Assembly (NCBI GenBank): GCA_015501585.1
Contig: JADNRY010000023.1
Location: 310,001-374,000 of the forward strand
DNA: 64,000 bases
Direction of reading: 5' to 3'
DNA from: Rhodocollybia butyracea
Taxonomy: Eukaryota; Basidiomycota; Agaricomycetes; Agaricales; Omphalotaceae
Positions 12,112 to 23,346 of this stretch are shown piece by piece (position 1 is the first letter of the stretch; every line of letters starts with the position of its first letter). Both the position numbers and the translations under genes were made by a program. A model generated the notes under the pieces. The model was not told the DNA's origin and did not search any database. It saw only the letters and a list, made by a program, of their open reading frames with translations.

Positions 12112-13775
12112 ATGGGCCTGCTGTAAAACTCTTACTATCTTCTGTGATAACTGGACTCTTACTGATCACTCTCTTTTCAGGCCGCTCACAGCTCAAGATC
12201 TTGTAATCCGAGAACTTTCTCCCCAAGATCGATTATATTACTCGTTGACAAACCGGGAGTGCTATGAGATTGTTTCTTCCTTTAATCGGCGTGCTTTCCG
12301 GATCGAAAAAGTTCTTTCACGTTATTTCAATCAGAGCGAAATCGACCTGTTTCGAATGATCCAACACCACACCGGAACTCTAATTTCTGGGTCCACAGCA
12401 CTGCAGTTCTTTGATCTCACAGTCTATGAGGACTCTGACCTCGACCTCTATGTCGATATCAGATTTTGCTCCTTGCTCGGAGAGTTTCTTTTGCATATCG
12501 GATACAAATTTCAGCCGTTCAAACACCAAAAATCGAAATTTGACGAAGCATTGGCTGAAACTGTTTCTCATGATGCCGATCTTCGCCTCAGGAGATCTCA
12601 AGACCAGGAATCTCGAGAAAGTTTCGAGGAATATCAGACGCGGGGTATAGCCACTGTGTTCAATTTTGTTCGAGGTGGGAGGATGGTTCAGATGATAGTT
12701 TCCGAGAAGTGTGCTATGGACGTGATCTTGACATTCCACTCCAGTACGTCCTACTAGTACATTTTTGTGGTACTTCAGTGCTCACTGACTTTTTTCAGCG
12801 TGTGTGATCAATATCATCTCCGCGTCTCATGCATACTCTCTCTATCCTCGCGCTACATTCATAGATCGGGTCTCACTCAAAAATTCTAAATTTCGCGGCG
12901 CAGAAGCTCGAAATCAAGCAGCACAGGAAAAGTACAATCAGCGTGGGTGGGCAATCGTAGGGAGCCCCTTCGCTTTCAGGGCCATGCAAAAATGCTCAGA
13001 ATTCGCTGATACACGATGTGTCGGAGATTCCGCGTGCTGGGTGATCGAACTGGCTACTCCTGGCCGTATTACCTACGGAGCAGATCCTGTGCGAATTAAC
13101 TCCTGGACCAACTACTCGCATAATTATGAAGATATGTTGATTCTTTTACAGGAGACTCAAACTCACGAAACTCTTCAATATAACTACTGTGTCTCCCGGT
13201 CAATCAACTGGAATGACTTTGTCAAGCGTTTCGAACTGCTTGACATGTTGGAAATGATTAACGAAGATGAGTAGTATGTTTCTTCCTTTAAATTTTTTGT
13301 CGATTTTATGGTCCTTACAATTTCCAGTATTGATAGAGAATGGACTTCGTGGTTTTCCTTCTTGGTCAAACAAAATGTGAAGATACACCACAGTCCCATC
13401 ACGGAAAAAATCCGGCTCCGACTTGTACATCTCTTCAGATATGAAGTTCCTTCTTTCAAGGAACGTCCAGATGTCCACGTACTTCTTTGGCCCAATGCCA
13501 ACACTGCGACTACGCTATGGAGGCAGCTTGTTGCACTCCATATGTTGTTCGATGGGACCCTCACTGTAAGTACTAATCAAAACCATGATTATCTGCCATT
13601 CTTATTTCTTTCCTAGTACGACTTCAATTTTAGAGTGAGCGAAAACACATGGCATGTCTGGACGAATGTCAAAGTTACATCTCCTTTGACCCATCTATTT
13701 GATCACTTGTCGATTCGTGACATATTCGAGGATTTGAAAGCCCACCGGGTGGGGTTGACGATTGAACGTTGTTAG
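12112..13775 (+). CDS. Nucleotidyltransferase-fold family protein, copy E (481 aa, intact)
   Basis: The exons are 12112-12122, 12181-12743, 12799-13273, 13328-13565 and 13617-13775 (1446 nt). The intron positions and phases are the same as in copy D. The nucleotidyltransferase signature is intact (SGSTALQFFD, then EDSDLDLYVD). Divergence from copy D is spread over the whole protein, for example in the segment around residues 110-130, so this is not a very recent duplicate. It is the last member of the array; no further copy is visible to its right. Function unknown. Confidence 0.85.
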
Positions 13776-15836
13776 GAGGCGACAAGAAGTAATATTGTTG
13801 ACTGTACTTTTCCGCTATTAGATGTGTTTTGACTGTTGTTTCTTGATCTTTTGTAATCTATGATTGGTATGTATCCCAAATCTACATCGTTCGTAGTAGC
13901 ATTGATGAGTGAGGCGCCCGCCGAATAGAATAAAATAGAACCAAATCGCTGTGCATTCCTTCTGTGAATATCGAACGAGTTAGACTCGAAGTAGGACGCC
14001 AGTGTTTACGCAAGTGAGAAAAGTGCGAAATTCTTGCCTTCTTCGAAACTCAAGATCCCGTTGTCACCGGGGAGGGGGGATTTCACAGTAGGGTACACTG
14101 TAAGGCACCTAAGCGATTCCTTTGCTTTCGAAAACAACAAGATTTCAGACAAATCTCAAACGGGATTTTCCAGATGCCCTTAATAGTTGTTGCGCGTAGT
14201 CTGGCTGTTTCTCATTGCGACTGCCCCAATTTTACTCTTCCCAGATGCCTTTCAAAGTTCCTTTCGCGTGCCATTCCATACGCTTCGCTTTCACGTCCCT
14301 CGGTCAAATTTCGCTCAGAGTCATGAGTCGTTTCTCGGTCATGATAGATATGTGAGCTCGAATCTGTTCAACTCTGAAGCTCATATGCACTGCGTCCCAG
14401 CCCCAAGCATCAGATAATTCCAATCGTGGTAAATCTTCAAGGTTTCCGGACTTCGACTCTACCAGCTTGCGAGATGCATGGTTCGTGAGCGCTTGAGCTG
14501 AGGGTATGCTTGACGATAGTATCCAATGATGATGATACCAAGTTCATATCGATTTGCAGATACGACGGGCCATAGGTAGATGCTTCAGTAGGAGTTTGGA
14601 TCACTGTATGAGATGTACTCGATTAGCGTGAGGACGTGCAGAGGAGGACCTTATCCCATTCAGCTTTCTTTCTCCCAAACATCCTCTTGCTCCCTTTCCT
14701 TGGAACTTCCCCTAAGCCATAACTGAGTACTGAACGTTGAAACATTGAGCATTTAAACAATGACCAAGCGCCAATAGCCGCGTTTCGAAATGTCAACGTT
14801 CAACGTTCAATGCCGGCGCCGCTGTAGAGGATAGAGAGTGACGCGTGTGAGAGGTTACCGTTAGGGATTGTTAGGAAGGTCCAAAAATCCATGTGAGAAA
14901 ACGACTCCTTCCGCTTGAGTAGCAAGAGCGACGACCACATGAAGTCTCTGAACTGGAATCGGGCCTTGGTTTCTGTACTTGATACTCCAACGCTATTTTA
15001 TGCGCATCCACAGTGCACGCGGTGGTTTTCTTTAAATCTTTTCTCCCTCGACGATATCGCGAATTGTTGAACACGTTGGATTTGGATAAGAATGCAAGTC
15101 ACAAGTGCCAAAAGCGCCCAACTATTGAGCGCTAAAAGTAAATAACCTTCGCTGCTCGTCTCCCTTGCCTGAAACATGACACTGTGACACTGACACCAAA
15201 GGATCCAGGTTCAAAATTTGGCAAACTCTGGATTTCTAGCTTCGACTTCCACAAGTTCTTTCAGTTTCCTATTATAGTCTACCAACCGGAAAACTTGGAT
15301 ACTTAATCTTGATATGTTGGACTCGTTCAACTTCTTCCGATGTTCACGAGGCCCAGATATGAATCTATGTGGGAGTTGATGGGAAGATACGAGAACACTC
15401 ACTAGTGTGTGTTCCATGTTTGCTGCTAGCGTCTTCTATAAGCTGGTAAGTCATCGTCCCTTGAACCAACTTGAACCCTCATGTATAGTTAACCAATAAG
15501 AGCTGTGGTCGGATCAAGGTCGGATGATAACGTTCACCGACTCGTCAATTCACCACCTAAGTAATATCCTTCAATACCACTCAGTAAGTATATTCGGACA
15601 ACCATGGATCCAGATCCATTTCTTTCATGCTGTCCGAGGCTGTTCGTCACTCTGGCCATATGTACGCTACGCCAAATGGTTTGTTCGAAGTTCGCACTGA
15701 AGTCTGACGGCATACTATCAGGAATGTGCCTCTATCTAACCTATCTGGGCAATCTTGGTCCTATAAAAATAGCATCAAGCTTAGGCTGCACATCGGAATC
15801 CCCATCAACAACTCGAAATCAAGTCGCCTATCCAGC
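13776..15836. other. Intergenic region without a recognisable gene
   Basis: Only short ORFs with no recognisable family occur here. The best candidate is 15211-15417 on the minus strand (68 codons, from ATG, C-terminus LKELVEVEARNPEFAKF). It contains a plausible GTGAGT...TAG intron (15360-15402) and has no support beyond being open. A purine/GC-rich stretch near 14070 and inverted short motifs are not convincing regulatory sites. Confidence 0.5.
15762..15769 (+). promoter_or_regulatory. TATA box of the small beta-type protein gene
   Basis: TATAAAAA lies 75 bp upstream of the ATG at 15837, a typical spacing for a strongly expressed fungal gene. Confidence 0.6.
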
Positions 15837-16291
15837 ATGTCCGACCCCACCCAAGTATGTTTCGCAGCATTATTTTTTCCTCTGGCTGTGCGCTAACATT
15901 TCTTAAAAGGTTCGCCAGATTAGAGTCTCGAATAAAGGAGAGTACGCTGTCCATATCAGCGCTTATGCTGTGGGCAAAGGCTACAGCGACGGTATCGGTG
16001 ACGTCCAGCCCGGGACCAAGAATATCGTCCTGGATCTCACAAAGATCAGTTTCATCGCAGTGGTGAGTCTTTTCTACAAGGTTCTCAAGTTCGTAGATGG
16101 AAGTTGATCCTGCGCAGTTCCACCTCGACATTTCCATCACACCCCCAATCTCTGGTTACGATCCTACCGAGCTCACGTTCAACAAGGACTCTACAACTGA
16201 AGCCGTATATGTCGCCGGAGGCGGACCAGATGCTCCGACCATTTCTTTTGTGGAGTTTCGTCCTATTCCGGGTCCAATGGGCGGTGAATAA
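15837..16291 (+). CDS. Small hypothetical protein (121 aa), single-domain member of a local family
   Basis: Three exons (15837-15854, 15910-16062, 16097-16291) splice to 366 nt. The protein starts MSDPTQVRQIRVSNKGEY and ends FVEFRPIPGPMGGE. It has no signal peptide or membrane segment. Alternating hydrophobic residues suggest an all-beta fold. The segment LTFNKDSTTEAVYVAG closely matches LMFDNDSKSEAIYVVG in the gene at 50834-51690, and RQIRVSNKGEYAVHISAYA matches ISVANEGELAASISTVG there. The two genes therefore belong to one family, with one domain here and two there. I do not recognise a named family. Confidence 0.8.
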
Positions 16292-17318
16292 GCTTCAATA
16301 AATCAAAATCTTCATTCCGTTTCACGTCCTACAATCAATGATAGCGGTAATAATTGGACCAATTCAGCAAGGGGTTTATGGAATGCATTGGAACACTAGC
16401 TGTACTATTATAACTGGGAAGGTGTACAAAAGTCCCCCGAAAATTCGGTAGCAATCATGTCATCTTGGAGTCTTTGCCAGCTGCACCATCCAATCTTTAA
16501 CACTCATCGCCGTAATCACTTCTACTCGGTTTGCAGATGTGTTAGCGGTGCCAGACCCCAGGCAGGTAAAGTCACTGAAGTCATGCGGAAAAGCAGGGTT
16601 TGTCTTTGCGAGGGAGCCAAGGACGGATCATTGCTCGGGCAAAGTTCGAAGGCTGCTTATTTCGCTCTACTGTTACGCATGCTCTAAGATTCTACTAAAG
16701 CATATTTGACTAGGCTTCGCAAGAAATTGCTGTGCTATACTTTGCCGCTCCTCCGCTGATCTCAGCTCTGCTAGTCGCATTATAACACTGCCGGTGCCCT
16801 CAGTGACTGGTTGAGACTGAAGGGAAGACGAATAGTGCTTGTACATCTACAGGGTGATTCCCATCCCATATCTTGATGCACTGCCTACGAATCTCTAGTG
16901 CGAGTTGATTGGTCTCGAAAATAGGACGCATGATTCTTTCGTCGATCAGTTCACTCTGGAGACCAGAGTACATAAGAAGCATGCATGATGTTAGTTTCTT
17001 AGGTGGCTTTTTTCGCTCCTAGCCCAGGCAACCGTACTCAAATCCCAAGACACTTATTATCCGAGTCATCGTAACGAAGATCCTCGGAAACAGTATACTT
17101 GAGTGATGCGTAGTACAGACAGGAAACGTAGATATTCAAATTTATAGCATTATGGATCATACTAGAGAAGAAATAGAGGAGGCTTTACCTGGCATTTCTA
17201 ATGAAGAAGTGTCAAAGCAAATGTTATCCTGGTGGTACCTTGGGGACGATATTCGCTGAATATAAGTATAAATATAGGAAATCTTTGTCCCTTTGGCTTG
17301 CTTGCTTATCTTCTTGTT
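16292..17318. other. Intergenic region without a recognisable gene
   Basis: Only short ORFs of unknown type occur (for example 16457-16687 plus and 16800-16982 minus). None shows splice structure or a motif that supports a gene. Confidence 0.5.
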
Positions 17319-20300
17319 CTAGAATCTAGATCCATGGGAGAGCTGCTCTAGAGCTCTAGCAATACGCGATAAGTTGCTGTTAGAATTTTCTTCCTGCTCC
17401 CGAGCTTGGCGGGACAGGTTTTCATCAATAGATTCCAAGTGTTTGTTCATCTTCTCCAGAACAGCAAGGAGTGCAGGTGAACCAGTCTGCACTATAATGG
17501 GAGCTTTGTACGCTTGCACGAAATCGTCAACTTTGGATTCCAAGCGCCCGTCCGACTCCGGTGCAGATGGCCCAGTCTGAACCGTATCAGGAACTTCCGG
17601 GACGAAATCGTCAAATTCGTCGTCCAGGATGACTGGGCTGGCTACATAAGGGTCAAGTTCTGGAAACTTGATCATCTCTGTAGCATAACGAATAGGCCGC
17701 ATTTCATCATAAAACTCGCAGTATTCCGGACAGGCTGCATACCCAAGGCAAGCATAGTCTTGTGCACCCTCATTATATTTTTTGATAAGAATCTTGAATG
17801 CATAGATACGCTGGCAAGAGAGATCGATAAGAGCCCAGGCTTTCCAGGACCATGCAGTGGACTTCCCGATGTCAATATCTTTCCCAATATCTAGATCGAC
17901 CTCTGAATCACCACTCTGGAGAGCCTTGTATACTATTTTCTTCATTATGTCCGCAGTGAACTGATGGGCTTGTTTCGTCGTCACCCGGTCGGCAGTGGAA
18001 AATTCGTTAGATATTTCGACTCCTGTCTTTGAGTCATGGGCTACATGAACACAGTAGCGCTGCCATGTGAGTGGGTCGGCCACATAAAAGAATGCGATAT
18101 CATCACCGCCTGCACCCAGTTGCTTACGCATTGGGCAGACATAGTCAAGGACCAATGAACATTCCTCGTCTTCAATGTCTGTCAGCACCAACTTGATTCG
18201 AAGGGGACGTTGGCGGGCAATAAAAGCACAATATAACCATGAGTCCGCCACCTTTGCATCCTCTGAATCTCGGAGCACAGTAACTCTAAAATTCAATGTC
18301 CACGTTTGTCGAGGATCGATAGAGCAAGGCATCACCACACCATTCAAAAGCTCTACCGATTTGACAGGTTTATATTCCTCGTCACCAACGAGGCGATAGA
18401 ATCCAGTGACAGAGGCAATAGTTACGGGGTCCATAGAGGAGACAGCTCGTTTGTTGAAGACCGAAATGGACCCAATGAAATAATCGCTTGCCGAAATGGC
18501 GAATTCCGGATTGGCGACAAGTGGGGGGTCCGACATCAATTTCACGATCACGGGAAAATTAGGTGTTGTCTGGGCTTTGAATTTACGAACCGCTCGAGGT
18601 TTTCCTTCAGGCAAAGTTCCACTAACTTGCTGTACCTCCGGTAGGATATAGGGAGTACTAGGCTTGTAGGCACGGAAGCTGCCTTCAGACAAGGTGCTAA
18701 CATCGCCGGACTTTGTGCAAGAACTAATGTCAATGGGGCAGTACTGAACATATGGTTGCACAGAAGTGGAAGCCTTCGCCGTAAGTTTGACCCCGCTGAT
18801 TATTCCCTCCGCAGATAAAACCCACTCCGCCATGGAAAACTCGTCCTCGGAGTGAGAAGAGCGGAAAATCACTGCCTGATGAGTGATTTCTACGACTCGA
18901 GCAATCACCTTCAGGTCGTGAACATTGAAAGTTTTGAAAAAGAAAGGCTTGCTAATGGACAATTGGCCGACCTTAATTAGTATAGTTGGAATTTCCGGTA
19001 CAGCCCCACGAGACTTCCAACGCAGAAGACGAGCGACAGAAACCGTGACCTTTTCATTGGTTTCGTAGTTCAAATCCTCCACTGAAGTCCATTCTTCTTT
19101 CGTATCACTATAATTTAGAATGCCGTATGCAAAGGGAAAAAAGTTTCCATAGGGATATTCACAGTGGTGCTCTGGCCGATGACGTCCAGCCTGACAAGGA
19201 TTCTGTGTGCTGCAGCAGCTATAGTTTTTGAACCAGGAATCATAATCTGCACGATGGAAGGAGCACGACTTTTCTCCATTTGTGGAATCATGGTACTGCT
19301 TGTTGCATTGAACACAAACAAACGTCTGCTCTTTAGCAGACTCATTCAACTGGGTAGCGAGATCTGTGATGCCATGGATAACGGACGCACTGACAGTGTC
19401 ATTGAGTGATTGCTCCAGACGATCATGATTCTGCTGCAAGACCTCGGAAATGTTGGTGTTGAGCTGCTCCATAATTTTATCATCCACCACAAGCTTCATC
19501 TGGCTGGCGAATTGCTTCACCAAGGCCTCGTCGCCTTTAACAGCATCAATACCTCCATGAGCATCAATGAAACTTGCAGCAGCCTCGTCTTCAGGGTCAG
19601 AAGGAACCGGGCGAGCGAGGATATCCAGCTGAACGCTTTGGTGAATCTGCAGGCTAATCATGAGGTCGTTCGTGCACTGGGTCACCAGTAAAGCACACGA
19701 CGCGAAGCGGTCTTTGTTATGAACGCTCAGGCGCCGAGCAACAGCACTCTGTTTCCGATACGTTTGAATCAGAGCAGCAGACTTCTTGAGCGTATCGTTC
19801 ATACGATCAATGACCTGTCGCGTGGAATCGGTAACGTTGATCTTTTTGAGAGCGGGAAGATGGCTGAGCATGAACGTAACGCGCTGAACAAGGTCTGTGC
19901 ATTTTGTGTCCACGTCTCGAGCGCGCTGTTCAACCGCGATGATAGCTTTTATAATGACGAATGCTGGAGCAACGAAGGGCATAACTTTTCCGAGATCAGC
20001 CAACGAGTCCATCACATCTATTGCGTGCTGAACATAGTCTGTAGCTGTGGAACTTGAGGAACCACTACTGGATTCGGATATGACGTTGTTGATAACGGTG
20101 GCTGCACTTTTGACTACATCAGTAGTAGCTGCACTGCCATCATTGGAGACTACGACTTCACCCACGTAGATCTGGCCTTGTCCTTGGGCATCTTGATGAA
20201 AAATCTCAGCGGGCATGTCCTGAAAAGGCCCAGAGTTGTCATCCACGAAACTGAGTGACGGGTTAAGTTCTGACGAGGTAATCTGAAAGGACATAGGATG

Positions 20301-20924
20301 GCGTACCGAAATATTTCCTCACAACGGGTGCTTAAAGACAATGGATACGCCATTACCAATCGTATAACTTCGGAAGGATCAACAAGAACCACAGTGTTGG
20401 CCTAATTTGTAGATGCTTGGAGATGCTGAACTGGAGACACTGTTTAGACTTACGATTGTTGCTACACCTTTGGAATCATACTCAAATAACATCTTATACA
20501 ACCTCGAAATTTGCCCTTGCTCATCCCTAACCTGGAGGGTTTTAATTAGTTTTCAAACGCAGACTTCTAGATCGACTTACTATTTCGACGTTCTTGCCTT
20601 CTCCAGTATAGGACTTTAAGGCCTCCTTCCAATATCTAACGTGATCCGGCCAGTTCCTAGATAATCCGATAACCTTGATATCCCGTTGCTCAATTTCCAG
20701 TAATCTCTCCGCAAGCGCTTCAAGTTCTGAAAGAAACAACGAAGGGTGAGAGAACACTATTAACTTCAAGCGAGTTGTGAGATGAGGATTAGCCGAAGAC
20801 AGCTAGTATAAGTTACCCATGACTCTCCGCTCCATTGGGGAAACTTGAGGAATCCTGAAGCAGCACGTCCTTCGAATTTGGGCGCAATAGAGCCTGTGTC
20901 AAGAGTAGGTCGTACATGGGACAT
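17319..20924 (-). CDS. Peroxiredoxin-like / MLKL-like helical / Cys-His domain fusion protein, paralogue 1 (1131 aa)
   Basis: The exons are 20924-20817, 20763-20581, 20531-20454, 20401-20307 and 20250-17319, with introns of 53, 49, 52 and 56 nt. The frame is kept at every join (3396 nt). Residues ~1-155 resemble peroxiredoxin-6: GSIAPKFEG, LKFPQWSGESW, VFSHPSLF, IKVIGLSRNW, VRDEQGQISRLYKML, VVLVDPSEVIRLVMAYPLSL. The peroxidatic PVCT segment expected after FSHP is absent. Residues ~215-360 form a helical domain like the N-terminal MLKL/HeLo-like death domains of fungal NLR-type proteins (LADLGKVMPFVAPAFVIIKA, TFMLSHLPALKKI). Residues ~460-520 hold a CHORD-like Cys/His cluster (CVQCNKQYH, SCSFH, YSCC, CQAGRHRPEHHC). 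A long beta-rich region and a C-terminal coiled coil follow. A role in regulated cell death or stress sensing is inference only. Confidence 0.85.
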
Positions 20925-20980
20925 GATGAGTTGCTATTGTTGTTATTAAGTGAGACACAAACTTGACCGCACAGACAAGT

Positions 20981-21107
20981 CTTTATACATACAGAGTTTG
21001 GCGGCGGTCAATCAAATCAAGATCAACTGCTACTAAAATTGATTGGATGCTGGGAATAGATCAGGATGCTGTCTGAAAAACTGCAGTCATATCAGACATT
21101 GTATCAA
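20981..21107 (-). promoter_or_regulatory. Promoter of paralogue 1: TATA box and conserved upstream element
   Basis: On the minus strand ATGTATAAAG lies about 57 bp before the start codon (20981-20990). Further upstream, 21086-21107 carries GTCATATCAGACATTGTATC (plus strand). This element is also found at the matching place upstream of both other paralogues, while the sequence between is much less conserved. This suggests a shared control site. Confidence 0.55.
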
Positions 21108-21298
21108 CGTAGTATAGGAACGAATGAACGTTGAGTTTGAGATGATGGCAAAATTGCCTAACTCCGAGTTGATATCATTCCTACTTAATGATAGAAATGG
21201 TTCATTCAGGTCCCGATTCAACTTCAAGACTGTGCTCATGATTTACTGAACTGCAGGCAGATAGAGTGTGAGAGCATTAAATGTGAAAAGCAGAGCAG

Positions 21299-21536
21299 TG
21301 TCGAGCTTCATGCGCGTCTACACACGAAACTCGTCATATTATCTAAGTATCTTTACAGTATATAATCTACGTACTCATACTGAGACAACAGAGATCTCTT
21401 TCTTCCCAACCACCACCACTACTTCAGTACCTCGGAGATACCTCCCAGAGACAAGTAGGGACTGACCAAATCACAGGCAGATCCCCCGTCGAACTCGATA
21501 CTTGATTCCGAGTATAGACTCGGTCAATGTATCTCA
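21299..21536 (+). repeat. LTR 1 of TRIM-like element (238 bp)
   Basis: It starts TGTCGAGCTTCATGCG and ends CAATGTATCTCA. The first ~200 bp match LTR 2 and LTR 3 almost exactly. Its last ~38 bp match LTR 3 but not LTR 2. Confidence 0.85.
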
Positions 21537-22214
21537 TCTGGAGCCCACCGCCTGAGGGGGGATCCAAGGCAGATCGTCAATACCCCTATTTCATTCCTCT
21601 CGGACTACTCTGACGTCGCTGTCGAACTTCACTCACGTTCATTAACTTTATAAATTCATTTCACTTGCTGACTTCATCGGGCGACTGTCTCATATGTTGA
21701 GCGCGTCGCTTTTCAGCAAGCCCCTATTGCTGCTCCTTCATCCCGCCGCCCTCGCCGTCATTTCGAGAAGGGAACGTGTTGCTGGGATGGGTGCTCGTCT
21801 TGATTTTGAGCTTGTCTTGATCTTGCTCAATGGGTTTCACGAGATTTGGCATGACTGAGATCTGATGATCATATCATTCTCAATACTGGTATTTTCCATC
21901 TGGAGGATGATCTCGACACAGAATTCTCAAGGATCACCTTCTCGTTATCATGTTGGTCACCATTTTGACAATTGCTTCGCAATCATCGACAGCTAGGCTG
22001 CGTCGATTCATCATTTCGTCAATTCTTTAATCGATTATTCACATGTTTATCTTGGCAACACTCTTCCCGTCCATTAATCTCTGGCTCGCGTTGCGCAATA
22101 GCCATTCCAATCTATCTCTACTGTCCTGGGTGTGTCGTATCTCTTGAAGATCAAGAGGACACCGCACCGTATTTTCCGTCTCCTATGTCCGTTTGATGAC
22201 TTCGGAAAGGTGCC

Positions 22215-22380
22215 ACGAGTCGGGACCTTCCAATCCCGAGCCTGTATTTTATCAGTTTCCTTCCTATCCGATAAGCTTTGTCGATAAGCTTCGGTTATCA
22301 CAGTCAGGACCTTCCGATCCCGAGGTCATGATTTATCAGTTCCCTCCCTGTCCAACGAGCTATGTCTATAAGCTCTGGTC
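22215..22380 (+). repeat. Imperfect direct repeat of ~80-90 bp inside the TRIM-like element
   Basis: Two adjacent copies start GGGACCTTCCAATCCCGAG and AGGACCTTCCGATCCCGAG. Each continues through TTTATCAGTT(T/C)CC and ends with ATAAGCT. This is an old local duplication in the non-coding internal region. Confidence 0.65.
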
Positions 22381-22580
22381 CAGTCCACAAGTCATTTCTA
22401 CATGTCCATTATGCCTTCAGCATCTTCACCGCCTCGATACAAAGTGTGTTCAATTTATTAGTCCATTCACATTCCTTTATCTTTCCATTCATCAATGCTG
22501 AGCACCCATATCTTTGTATTGGTGTTCACTTCTTTGTTTCTTCTTTCCCTTTCCCTTACTTTTTTAAAGTAGAGAGGGGA

Positions 22581-22818
22581 TGTCGAGCTTCATGCGCGTC
22601 TACACACGAAACTCGTCATATTATCTAAGTATCTTTACAGTATATAATCTACGTACTCATACTGAGACAACAGAGATCTCTTTCTTCCCAACCACCACCA
22701 CTACTTCAGTACCTCGGAGATACCTCCCAGAGACAAGTAGGGACTGACCAAATCACAGGCAGATCCCCCGTCGAACTCAAAACTTCTGTCTGCCCACAAA
22801 ACAGACTTAAGTTTCACA
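22581..22818 (+). repeat. LTR 2 of TRIM-like element (238 bp, variant 3' end)
   Basis: It has the same 5' ~200 bp as LTR 1. Its last ~38 bp (AAAACTTCTGTCTGCCC ... GTTTCACA) are different. A second copy of the primer-site-like TCTGGAGCCCACCGC follows at 22819-22833. Confidence 0.8.
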
Positions 22819-22833
22819 TCTGGAGCCCACCGC

Positions 22834-23044
22834 GGAAACTCGTCATATTATCTAAGTATCTTTACAGTATATAATCTACGTACTCATACTGAGACAACAG
22901 AGATCTCTTTCTTCCCAACCACCACCACTACTTCAGTACCTCGGAGATACCTCCCAGAGACAAGTAGGGACTGACCAAATCACAGGCAGATCCCCCGTCG
23001 AACTCGATACTTGATTCCGAGTATAGACTCGGTCAATGTATCTC
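22834..23044 (+). repeat. LTR 3 of TRIM-like element (5'-truncated)
   Basis: It lacks the first ~27 bp of the LTR and begins at GAAACTCGTCATATTATC. Its 3' end matches LTR 1. It follows directly on a primer-site copy, which suggests recombination or template switching between two related elements. Confidence 0.8.
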
Positions 23045-23346
23045 AGCAGATGGGCGCTCATGCTGGAGCGTGTGCCACTGATGGCAGTGGAGGATTGCTG
23101 CTATCTTCATAAAGTTGGACAAGGGACAGGCTTATGATTAAGCTTGCATTCATGGTTAAAAGGATTCAATGATTCTGGTACAAAGTGCGCAGCTCCAACA
23201 ATTATCTGGATATTGCAGACAGGAAGAAAAGAGGAGAATTTCATACTTTGTCAGCCAAGAAAAGAAATACTTAGAAAGGTTTGGATTTCTAATTAAGGAA
23301 TCTGAGTGTCAAAGCAAACATATAATGTATCGGTGACTCACACATT

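Larger units (their letters stand above)
21299..23044 (+). mobile_element. TRIM-like LTR element with three LTR copies, no coding capacity
   Basis: It begins TGTCGAG and ends TATCTC(A). It is flanked by AGCAG at 21294-21298 and 23045-23049, a likely target duplication. The first LTR is followed by TCTGGAGCCCACCGC, which starts near the border and fits a tRNA primer site. A purine tract (AAAGTAGAGAGGGGA) directly precedes the second LTR at 22581. The internal region (21537-22580) has no gag or pol. It lies in the spacer between paralogues 1 and 2. Confidence 0.82.

Noticed and set aside
14187..14417. 76-codon plus-strand ORF with hydrophobic N-terminus
   Set aside because: It has no ATG-based start, no introns and no family. 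The hydrophobic start could mimic a signal peptide by chance.
15211..15417. Small minus-strand ORF considered as a G-protein gamma or mitochondrial protein
   Set aside because: It lacks a C-terminal CaaX box and any diagnostic motif. It is noted only as unrecognised within the intergenic entry.
20150..20392. Separate small ORF ending inside the long exon of paralogue 1 (peroxiredoxin-like C-terminus read straight on)
   Set aside because: Reading through ignores a conserved 56-nt intron. All three paralogues keep the frame only when it is removed.
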